From Opitutaceae bacterium (GTDB lineage: Bacteria > Verrucomicrobiota > Verrucomicrobiia > Opitutales > Opitutaceae), in contig JANQKV010000049.1 in the NCBI GenBank assembly GCA_028280945.1, positions 124,001 through 188,000 of the forward strand: a stretch of 64,000 nucleotides of DNA. Direction: 5' to 3'. The notes beneath the pieces were generated by a model. It was not told the origin of the DNA, did not search any database, and saw only the letters and a program-made list of their open reading frames with translations. How positions within the stretch are numbered: the stretch's first letter is position 1; each line of letters begins with the position of its first letter. The translations under genes and the position numbers were made by a program. Of this stretch, positions 1 to 6,987 are shown one piece after another.

Positions 1-1285
1 AACTCGTGTAGACTAACAAGTTGTTGCCCTCCTGTTGGGCCGCCAAATTGTGTGGACCAAATGCCGCGATGTCCCCGCGGTTGCCGCCCGGGGCCATAAC
101 CGGCACTTCCGGATCATAGGTAAACAGGTCTTCCGGGCCGCCAGTCGACTCGGGGTCCAGGGTGCCATCGCCGTAGCATGAATTGGCCCGGGTTTCGGAA
201 CGCAGGTAGAAGGTCCGATTCTCGTTTGGCGTTGGAGGCCACATGTCCGATTCCGCCCAATGATTGGATCCCAGCACGAAATAGCGCACGCCTTTGAGTG
301 GTGGGTTTGCCGAGGGAGCCTCGTCGTCGAGCCAGTGGTGAAACCATGCCGCCATGGCCTGATCAACCTGGGGAGCCGCGTCGGCGCCAAGGTTCGCACC
401 TCCCACATGTTCCCCCCACGGAATGTGCTGCCAAGGCCCCGCCCAGAGAACCTGATGGGGATGGGTTTTTGCCATGTGCCGATAACCATCGACCGAGCCA
501 CGGAGATAGAAGTCATACCACCCGCTGACATGAAACATAGGCAGGTCCAGCTCGTCGATACGGCGCTGCACATCCAACTCGCGCCAGTAATCGTCGTAGC
601 GCGAGTGCCGGATCCAATCGCGACCGTAGGCGGGAATATCGTCGTTGGTGATGGGAGCGACCTGATTAAGCGGAAACGCATCCGCAAGTTGGCCGGGGTT
701 AAGCCAGTTCTTATCGAGCGCCGCGATACTGGGCGACCGAGCGCGGCGGGCATCCTCCCGCAACATTTGGCTAGCCCAGCCCAACGTTGTGCTCAGCTGC
801 AGGATTCCATCCCGATAAAACCAACCCGAGTAGAGATCGAACGCTGTCATATGCGGCGCGAGAGCCTTGAGGGCAGGAGGCTGGCCCAGGGCGGCCAGCA
901 ATTGAGTCGATCCCTGATAGGAGAATCCATACATGCCGACGCGGCCATTGCTACCCGACAGTGCGGCGGCCCAGGCCACCGAGTCCACGCCGTCCTCGAT
1001 TTCGTTCCGGAATGCGTAAAACTCGCCTTCACTGTCTCCTCGCCCGCGCACGTCCTGGATGACCACGATAAATCCTTGTCGGGCCCACCACGTGGGATGT
1101 GCATAAACCACAGTCGAAGCGATGTCGCGTCCATAGGGCTGGCGCATGAGCAAAACCGGCCAGGGCCCTTCGCCCACGGGGCGGTAAACGTCGGCGATCA
1201 ACTTCACGCCGTCACGCATGATCGCCTGGACGCCGCCGGCAAAAACCACGTTGGCAAAGGCGTTGCTCAGGGTTTCCCCGATCAC
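1..1285 (-). CDS. CocE/NonD family hydrolase (peptidase S15 fold), 3' end missing
   Basis: This is an alpha/beta-hydrolase of the X-Pro dipeptidyl-peptidase S15/CocE group, which cleaves esters or acyl-amides. The N-terminal signature MRDGVKLIADVYRP is present. The serine nucleophile lies in YGFSYQGST, the acidic residue in HVSGWYDFYLRG, and the histidine in WAGPWQHIPW, so the whole triad is visible. The last visible residues lie in the C-terminal jelly-roll region, and the gene runs off the left edge. I chose a GTG start because it overlaps the TGA stop of the upstream FAD oxidoreductase as GTGA, which suggests translational coupling; an internal ATG at MRDGV is the alternative. No signal peptide is seen with either start. 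The substrate is unknown. Confidence 0.88.
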   Translation of the reverse strand, partial: MIGETLSNAFANVVFAGGVQAIMRDGVKLIADVYRPVGEGPWPVLLMRQPYGRDIASTVVYAHPTWWARQGFIVVIQDVRGRGDSEGEFYAFRNEIEDGVDSVAWAAALSGSNGRVGMYGFSYQGSTQLLAALGQPPALKALAPHMTAFDLYSGWFYRDGILQLSTTLGWASQMLREDARRARSPSIAALDKNWLNPGQLADAFPLNQVAPITNDDIPAYGRDWIRHSRYDDYWRELDVQRRIDELDLPMFHVSGWYDFYLRGSVDGYRHMAKTHPHQVLWAGPWQHIPWGEHVGGANLGADAAPQVDQAMAAWFHHWLDDEAPSANPPLKGVRYFVLGSNHWAESDMWPPTPNENRTFYLRSETRANSCYGDGTLDPESTGGPEDLFTYDPEVPVMAPGGNRGDIAAFGPHNLAAQQEGNNLLVYTS

Positions 1286-2703
1286 GTAAAGAGAAACCGG
1301 GGCATCGAGCCCGGCATGGCAAACGCGGGTTCGGGGGCCTGCTTCATTTTCCCAGGATTCAGCAGGTTCTTCGGGTCCGTTTCCGCCTTAAGCTCGAGCT
1401 GGATATCGTAGCCTTGGTCGCGGCCGCCGTCCTCGATGTAACACGTGTGGGGGTTGGCGATGCTTACCCCAATCTCCTCGCAGTATTCGATCATTTCGCG
1501 AAGCCGTTCTTCGGTGCTGAACTTCACAATCGGAATGCCGCCGCACGAGACTTCGTGACCGCCACCGAACTTCGGATTTCCCCGGGTGAGCTCGAGATGG
1601 AACATGATCTCACCGGGAAACTTTTTGTGCAGGAGCTGGAATTGCTCCCGGTGGTTTTTGCCGAAACCACTCTGCAGGTAAGTCCAGTTTGGATCCGTTT
1701 TGATCGCCCACAATGTCGTATGATTCCACGTGTAGTCAGAGAGCATGGGTGGCTTGCGGGGGAAGTGGTAGGGAATGCGGTGGGGAACTTCCAGTCCGGC
1801 GGATTCCGCCCGCTCCACCACGACGTCGGCCATGGCTTCATCCACTTCCAAAAAGATCAAATGATGGTCGGCGGGGTAGAAGCGTTTGATTGGTTTGAAG
1901 AAGGCTCCGATAGGATTTTCCAGGATTGTGACCAGGCGTTTGCCCACGTCCTTGTCGGCAGCGATCTCCGCGGCGAAGTCGAGAATGACATCCCAGTCTT
2001 CGCTCGCGACCACGAGCTGCTGCCAAGGGACCGCTGGCGCGAGCCGCAGCTGCACCTCCACGATGATGCCGTTGGTCCCGTAGGCGTGGAACACTTTGAG
2101 GCAGTCCTCTTCCTCAATGGTCAGGATGCGCGGCTCCTCTTCCACCGTCATGACCTTAAAGCGCTTGATGGTGCCGGGTTCGCGCAGGCCCCCCCAGGAA
2201 ATTGATCCGATTCCGCCGGAGCCTCCGGCGAGGAAGCCGGCCAATGTCGATTTTATCCAGGTGGACGGGTAGCACCGCAGTTCCCAACCCACGGGCCGGG
2301 CCTGGTTCTCGATGTTGACCAGGCGGGCACCGGGTTCCGCGGTCACGACACCATCCTCGATACCGATGATTGCATCGAATGCGGTCAGATCGATGACAAT
2401 ACCGCCGTAGAGTGGCACGGCCTGGCCGTAGTTGCCGGTGGCGCCACCGCGCGGCGTGATGGGAATGTTGGTCTTCGCTGCGAGTGATACCACGGCGGTG
2501 AGCTGGTCAAGATTGGCCACCTTCAGCGCGACCGAGGCGATGCGATCGCCGATCCGGTCGCTCAGCACCGGCGAATACCAGTAAAAATCCTTGGACAAGG
2601 TATCCAGATTCTTGCCCGACAGGACGATGTTATCGGGACCGACGATGGACTCGAATTTGGTAATGACTTCGGCAGGGACGGAAACGAAACCGGGAGTGGA
2701 CAT
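1282..2703 (-). CDS. FAD-binding oxidoreductase (GlcD/FAD_binding_4 type)
   Basis: This 473-residue flavoprotein belongs to the PCMH/vanillyl-alcohol-oxidase fold that includes glycolate and D-lactate dehydrogenases. The FAD pyrophosphate loop is at residues about 84-94 (PRGGATGNYGQ). A second glycine-rich segment, GGSGGIGSISWGGLREPG, lies in the FAD domain, followed by a substrate cap and a C-terminal NPHTCYIEDGG segment. The start at MSTPGFVSVP is preferred because residues upstream of it look non-coding; no strong Shine-Dalgarno is visible. The gene overlaps the CocE gene by four bases and diverges from a secreted cytochrome c gene. The cytochrome could receive electrons, but this protein has no signal peptide, so that link is speculative. 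The substrate is unknown. Confidence 0.85.
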   Translation of the reverse strand: MSTPGFVSVPAEVITKFESIVGPDNIVLSGKNLDTLSKDFYWYSPVLSDRIGDRIASVALKVANLDQLTAVVSLAAKTNIPITPRGGATGNYGQAVPLYGGIVIDLTAFDAIIGIEDGVVTAEPGARLVNIENQARPVGWELRCYPSTWIKSTLAGFLAGGSGGIGSISWGGLREPGTIKRFKVMTVEEEPRILTIEEEDCLKVFHAYGTNGIIVEVQLRLAPAVPWQQLVVASEDWDVILDFAAEIAADKDVGKRLVTILENPIGAFFKPIKRFYPADHHLIFLEVDEAMADVVVERAESAGLEVPHRIPYHFPRKPPMLSDYTWNHTTLWAIKTDPNWTYLQSGFGKNHREQFQLLHKKFPGEIMFHLELTRGNPKFGGGHEVSCGGIPIVKFSTEERLREMIEYCEEIGVSIANPHTCYIEDGGRDQGYDIQLELKAETDPKNLLNPGKMKQAPEPAFAMPGSMPRFLFT

Positions 2704-2910
2704 GAAATAGTTATGAGGGAAATGGGTGCGCTCGAACTGGCGGGAAGTCGCCGGGCTTGGCGGGATCGGACGGAGTCTCACCGACGGTTGGTCGGCTGAA
2801 CCGTTGATCACGTGAGCGGTTCTCATGCCGGTGCGGATGGTGATTTTGCACGATCTCTGGACTGAGACGGCCGGGCTTGGTTGTGGCATTAGGAGTGCTG
2901 TTTTTCGGCC

Positions 2911-3786
2911 ATGACCAAATTGCTACGGTGGAGCAGATGGTGGATGGGATTTTGCCTGGGCTGGGGTGGGGCGTGGGCATTTGAGCTCCCGGTGTCCCTG
3001 ACCCCGGATTCGGAGGACGATCTGATCATCGGCGATCGCTGGGATCGGGTTCCCAAGGGGCAGAAAGGCTATGTGCGGCGCGGTGATTTGGCGAAGATGC
3101 CGACGGCGAAAACGGTCCTCGATCGCATCTGGCCCACGGCCGATGCGGTGAAGATGACCGTGGTGCCGATGGCGGACGTGGTGAAGACACTGGGTGCGCC
3201 GGAGGGAATGGATGGAGTGGTTTTGAAGTGTGCCGACCGCTGGGAGTCGTGGCTGCCGTTTCACCTCATCAAGGACCATGATCCTTACCTGTTGATCTAC
3301 TACGAAGGACGCTCGCCGACCGATAAGGAAGGTTGGCCCTCATTCCTGGGTATCGAAGACCTGGCACCGTATTACGCGTTTGTGAGTCCCAAACGCTTTC
3401 CGGATTTCGTCGACGAGACGCCCTTTGGCATGATTTCGGCCACTCAAATTACGGAACTGGGATTGGCCAATGAAGCCGAGCGTTACGCGCCCTTCTTTGC
3501 CGGCAAGTTGGCGAATTTGGAAGGTCCTGCTGCCATCGGGCGTGACCTATTCCTGGCCCGGTGCAACACCTGCCACCAAGGCCCCGAGGAAGTGGGGGGC
3601 AACGTCTCGCAACGACCCTTTATGATACTGCAGACCCACGCTGTGCACAATTCAGCTCACTTCCGGAACATGGTGGCCGATCCCAAGCAATTTTACCCGC
3701 AAACCATCATGCCCCGGCATCCGGATTTTGAAGACGAACACTACGCCGCCCTCATCGCCTTCATCACCGCCACCGCCGAGCCTTAA
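2911..3786 (+). CDS. Secreted single-heme c-type cytochrome with an N-terminal domain
   Basis: This 291-residue protein has a short signal peptide ending near AWA-FELP (residues about 1-23). A C-terminal class I cytochrome c domain carries CNTCH (C218, C221, H222) and a likely axial methionine, M267, in TIMPRH. The region at residues 30-190 is not a cytochrome. Its VVLKCADRWESWLPF stretch resembles the molybdopterin-binding SUOX-like fold found fused to cytochromes, but that is only a resemblance. The protein should sit in the periplasm and accept or relay electrons. It diverges from the FAD oxidoreductase across about 200 bases. Confidence 0.8.
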   Translation: MTKLLRWSRWWMGFCLGWGGAWAFELPVSLTPDSEDDLIIGDRWDRVPKGQKGYVRRGDLAKMPTAKTVLDRIWPTADAVKMTVVPMADVVKTLGAPEGMDGVVLKCADRWESWLPFHLIKDHDPYLLIYYEGRSPTDKEGWPSFLGIEDLAPYYAFVSPKRFPDFVDETPFGMISATQITELGLANEAERYAPFFAGKLANLEGPAAIGRDLFLARCNTCHQGPEEVGGNVSQRPFMILQTHAVHNSAHFRNMVADPKQFYPQTIMPRHPDFEDEHYAALIAFITATAEP

Positions 3787-3828
3787 AGGGAGTAGGTCAG
3801 TTGAATACGTGGAGTAGGCCATATTTCG

Positions 3829-3876
3829 GAAGCCACTTGCAATCGGACACCTAAAGTCCGGGGTCCCAGTGGCTTC
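3829..3876. repeat. Nested inverted repeat downstream of the cytochrome gene
   Basis: A perfect 9-bp outer stem (GAAGCCACT at 3829-3837 with AGTGGCTTC at 3868-3876) encloses a perfect 5-bp inner stem (CGGAC at 3844-3848, GTCCG at 3856-3860) with a 7-base loop. No T-run follows, so it is not a classical terminator. The rest of the 420-base gap before the synthase gene holds the leader elements listed separately. Confidence 0.6.
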
Positions 3877-3991
3877 ATATCACAAACTACTACCGAGGAG
3901 CCATGCGACGACACCTCAACGAGCGTAGCGAGAATAATAAGCCTGCCCCCTTTGACTATCCCCTGCAACTCACCGGATGAGGAGTTCAGTT

Positions 3992-4042
3992 ATGACGTCT
4001 TTTGATGGTCTTAATGGCTTTTTAATGGTCGACGTCTTTTAA
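3992..4042 (+). CDS. Possible 16-codon leader peptide before the isopropylmalate-type synthase
   Basis: The short reading frame MTSFDGLNGFLMVDVF is preceded by a well-placed AGGAG (3979-3983, eight bases before ATG). Two Leu and two Val codons occur, as might be expected in branched-chain attenuation, but they are not clustered. A 17-base direct repeat with one mismatch (3994-4010 and 4031-4047) overlaps the frame. A strong hairpin follows at 4095-4116. The function is inferred from position only. Confidence 0.35.
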   Translation: MTSFDGLNGFLMVDVF

Positions 4043-4094
4043 TGGTCCGCTCCTGTCGGATGTCGGGCTCTTGGCTGACTGCGATCGTGTTCGT

Positions 4095-4116
4095 GCTCCC
4101 GGTATCGTCCGGGAGC
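4095..4116 (+). promoter_or_regulatory. Leader hairpin, possible attenuator
   Basis: GCTCCCGG and CCGGGAGC form a perfect 8-bp stem with a 6-base loop, followed by GCTCGCTTTT. It sits 90 bases upstream of the synthase start and downstream of the small leader frame. The T-run is short and offset by five bases, so termination would be weak. Confidence 0.4.
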
Positions 4117-4206
4117 GCTCGCTTTTCGGATCGAAGAACCTGAGAGCCGTTTGCCATTTTTCCTATGATCGCCGTTGCGTTAACATTTTTGTGATCTGAG
4201 TTCCGC

Positions 4207-5598
4207 ATGCAATTTCGCGAGCCTGAAGATCAGCTCTACGTCGACCCGCAAAATTACGTCTCTGGGCTGGATTTCCCCGATCCCGCTGAGTTCAAGGTCT
4301 ATGACACCACTCTCCGTGATGGCGAACAGACCCCAGGCGTCGCGCTGACTCCCGCTCAGAAGTATGAGATCGCCCGGATGATCTCCCGGATGGGCAGTCA
4401 CATTATCGACATGGGCTTCCCGGCCTCCGCGCCCTCCGAGCGCGAATCGCTGAAGCTGGTCGTGGAGGGCAAGCGTCGGGGCGAGATCCGGGAGGATTTG
4501 GAAATTCTGGTCATGTGCCGTTCCAATTCCGGCGACATCGACCACACGCTCAACACGCTCGCCGAACTGGGCGCCGGCCCCGATGAGATCACCTTCCTGA
4601 TATTTTCCTCAGCCTCCAATCTGCATATCAAGTACAAGCTGGGTGACTCCTTCCTCAAGCGGGCAGGGCGTTCGAAATCAGAACTCCTGGACACCCCAAT
4701 CGAGTGGTTTCGTGAGCAAAACGAGCAGATGGTGAAAGACGCCATCGGCTATGCAAAAAGCAAGGGCGTCACCAAGGTGGAGTTCGGTTCCGAGGACGCC
4801 TCTCGGACTCCCATCGATCAACTCATCAAGCTGGTTCACGCAGCGGTTGAGGGGGGCGCGGACCGCTATATCTTCCCGGACACCACCGGCTCTCTGACTC
4901 CTGAAGCGACCGCGTTTTACTGCGACAAGCTCAAGATCGCCTTCCCCGACATGCCCTTGGTCAGCCACTTCCACAACGATTACGACCTGGGGACCATCAA
5001 CACCCTGATGGCGATGCGCCACGGCATGCCGATGTTTTCCGCCACCATCAACGGTATCGGCGAGCGGGCCGGCAACGTGCGGCTCCACTCGGTGGTGACT
5101 GCCCTGCTGCTCCAGTACGGCATCGAGATTCCCGGCTTCCGCTACGAATTGCTGAATGAGGCGAGCGAGTTGGTCGCCAAGCTGACTGGCATCCCTCTGC
5201 AGGTCCACGAGCCAATTGTTGGCAAGAACGTTTTCGTGCATGAGTCCGGGATCCACGCCCACGGCGTTCTGCAGCATCCCAAGACCTACGAGCCTATCCC
5301 CGCCGACCGGGTCGGCGGGGATAGGCACTTCGTCTACGGCAAACACTCGGGCCGTAACGTCGTGCGCCATGCCCTCAACGAGGCGAAGGGGTCGCTCGAA
5401 GCACGAGGCCTGACGGTCGATGACGACCTGGTGGTGAAGGTGCTGGAGCGGGTCAAGGAGATCCGGGTTCAGCGGGCAGAGGACCGCATCGGCGAGAAGA
5501 TCATCGCCGATCTGGAGCAGTCGCTCCGGCTGATCGGCATGACCGAAGAGGATGTGGTGGCGATCGCCTTCGAGCTGGCCCCAACTCCTGCTGAATAG
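4207..5598 (+). CDS. 2-isopropylmalate synthase / homocitrate synthase family (DRE-TIM) enzyme
   Basis: This is a Claisen-condensing enzyme that joins acetyl-CoA to a 2-oxoacid. The TIM-barrel signature DTTLRDGEQTPG begins at D33. Metal ligands lie in SHFHNDYDLG (H254, H256), and NGIGERAGN is present. A lyase-type subdomain ending in GKHSGR and a helical tail complete the 463 residues. The long LeuA dimer/allosteric domain typical of classical leucine-regulated enzymes appears to be missing, so homocitrate or citramalate synthase cannot be excluded. The gene is monocistronic with a clear downstream terminator. A possible leader peptide and hairpin upstream hint at attenuation. An unusual perfect palindrome lies inside the gene at 5293-5325. 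Confidence 0.88.
   Translation: MQFREPEDQLYVDPQNYVSGLDFPDPAEFKVYDTTLRDGEQTPGVALTPAQKYEIARMISRMGSHIIDMGFPASAPSERESLKLVVEGKRRGEIREDLEILVMCRSNSGDIDHTLNTLAELGAGPDEITFLIFSSASNLHIKYKLGDSFLKRAGRSKSELLDTPIEWFREQNEQMVKDAIGYAKSKGVTKVEFGSEDASRTPIDQLIKLVHAAVEGGADRYIFPDTTGSLTPEATAFYCDKLKIAFPDMPLVSHFHNDYDLGTINTLMAMRHGMPMFSATINGIGERAGNVRLHSVVTALLLQYGIEIPGFRYELLNEASELVAKLTGIPLQVHEPIVGKNVFVHESGIHAHGVLQHPKTYEPIPADRVGGDRHFVYGKHSGRNVVRHALNEAKGSLEARGLTVDDDLVVKVLERVKEIRVQRAEDRIGEKIIADLEQSLRLIGMTEEDVVAIAFELAPTPAE
5293..5325. repeat. 33-bp perfect palindrome inside the synthase coding sequence
   Basis: Arms of 16 bp (5293-5308 and 5310-5325, beginning CCTATCCCCG) are perfectly complementary around a single central G. 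It encodes part of the segment EPIPADRVGGDRHF just before GKHSGR. The reading frame and expected family length are kept there, so this is not an obvious insertion. Confidence 0.85.
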
Positions 5599-5625
5599 GC
5601 CGGTTTGAGCGCAAAAACTAACCTT

Positions 5626-5654
5626 GCCATCTGCCAAACGCAGGTGGCTTTTTT
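5626..5654 (+). terminator. Rho-independent terminator of the synthase gene
   Basis: GCCATCTGC pairs with GCAGGTGGC (one G-U) around a 5-base loop, followed directly by six T residues. It starts 28 bases after the stop codon. Confidence 0.85.
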
Positions 5655-6175
5655 CGTGGGATTGGGCCCAAATTCCGAGTTACAATCACTGATAGAAAAT
5701 TGGTTTATGATCCGACAATATTTGAACCAATACCTGAAGCTCGTATAAGTGCAGAAACGTCGTCTTTAACTATGAAGACAGTTTTCTTCTTTAAGTGCCT
5801 CCCGAGGCATCGGATCGTAGCCGTCGACGTGAAGAACTTTGATCTCCTTTTCTGTAGGCATCTTACTTTTCTTAACGTCGTTTAAGTCCATTAAATCGGG
5901 CTTAATTGAACAATGAGTCCAAAAGTGTGGACGCGGTGGAATGAGATCCACAGTTGGCAGAGGGAATGGTGGTGTGATCTTGGACCTTGAGTTTTCATGC
6001 ATGGGGCTCGGTGTCTCTGGAGTGTCGGCCGCTTTTCATATGAAAACATTTCACGGTGCGTGAACTCGACGCCATCGATGCCGGGCCTTAGCTTTTTTCA
6101 ACCCCTTAAACCACGGTTAAGGTCCGCTCGAAATTCCGGGCTCCGCGGCCGTGACAACTTCGTTTTCTCATATCC
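5655..6175. other. Gene-poor, AT-richer intergenic region
   Basis: No convincing gene is seen in these 520 bases, which are visibly poorer in G+C than their neighbours. The best small candidate is a minus-strand frame ending at 5766 that could begin MPTEKEIKVLHVDG (about 31 codons) behind a purine-rich AAGAAAAGTAAG. It resembles nothing I recognise. The region may be remnant DNA. Confidence 0.4.
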
Positions 6176-6898
6176 ATGTTTCCTTGTTCCCCCATTCCCG
6201 GGCGGCGCGGGACAGTGCTGATGTTGGCCTTGGCTGCGGTGGTATTCGCTCACGGCCAGCCCGATGCGCGATCCTGCGGTCGTGATTGGTTGCATCGTTA
6301 TGCCAGTCAACCCGCTCCCGACTATTTTGTTCCCGCGGTCTTTGAACTCAGTCGCACCGACTACTTCAACATGCCCAACCGAGTGCTGATAGGTTTGGGA
6401 TTTTTCTCCAGCCTGTTTCGACAAAATCCTGACTACATCGACTCGTGGTTATACTACAGCCGCATGCTGCCGGAGCAGGAGCGTCGACTGATCATCAGTG
6501 CTCTCTGGATGGCGGGTCACCCCAAGGGAGAGGAATACCTCCGTCTCTATGCGGATCGGATCGTGGGTCCGGACACGGCGGCCAAGCTGGAGAAGCTTCT
6601 TGCTGAGGACACGTCCTCCTCACCTCGGCCGCAGGTCGCGGGACTGGCCACGCTCTACGTGCGCTGGGGCGAATACCTTGCCTCGGGTGACGAGGAGCTG
6701 CTCTACCCGATTTTGGAAGCGCTGGCGAATGATTCGGAAGTCTCCGCCCGCGACCGTTGGTGGCTGGCCTGCACCGCCGCGCAGCACGAACGGGTGCTGG
6801 CACTGTGTGAGGAAGAGGCGGCAACTGCTCCACCGGCCTTGCGTGATGCCATGCAGCTCGTTGTTAAAGCGCGGAGCGGGCGTTCGTTGGGAGGGTAG
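6176..6898 (+). CDS. Secreted protein of unknown function
   Basis: This 240-residue protein has an N-terminal signal-like segment (RRGTVLMLALAAVVFAHGQ, residues about 10-28). The remainder is helical and rich in W, Y, L and E, for example DYIDSWLYYSRMLPEQERR. It resembles a repeat or scaffold domain, but I do not recognise a family. The ATG at 6176 places a basic residue pair just before the hydrophobic core, which fits an export signal. The gene is convergent with the TonB receptor gene, and the two share the bidirectional terminator at 6924-6960. The codon pattern fits genuine coding sequence. Confidence 0.65.
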   Translation: MFPCSPIPGRRGTVLMLALAAVVFAHGQPDARSCGRDWLHRYASQPAPDYFVPAVFELSRTDYFNMPNRVLIGLGFFSSLFRQNPDYIDSWLYYSRMLPEQERRLIISALWMAGHPKGEEYLRLYADRIVGPDTAAKLEKLLAEDTSSSPRPQVAGLATLYVRWGEYLASGDEELLYPILEALANDSEVSARDRWWLACTAAQHERVLALCEEEAATAPPALRDAMQLVVKARSGRSLGG

Positions 6899-6923
6899 GC
6901 CGTCACAAGCTGCTCATCCCCCG

Positions 6924-6960
6924 AAAAAAAGGCGGGCCTATCGGGCCCGCCTTTTCTTTT
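6924..6960. terminator. Bidirectional Rho-independent terminator
   Basis: GGCGGGCC (6931-6938) pairs perfectly with GGCCCGCC (6944-6951). A seven-A run precedes the stem and CTTTTCTTTT follows it, so it can end both the hypothetical gene (+) and the TonB receptor gene (-). Confidence 0.9.
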
Positions 6961-6987
6961 GGCTGAAGCTGAGTCTCCAGTTACTAC

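Noticed and set aside
260..1411. A 383-codon frame on the plus strand near the left edge
   Set aside because: It is antisense to the CocE-type hydrolase, for which the full catalytic triad is visible.
5766..6002. A 78-codon minus-strand frame
   Set aside because: It resembles no family and lacks coding bias in its first half. Only a shorter internal start is remotely plausible, so it is mentioned only as part of the gene-poor region.
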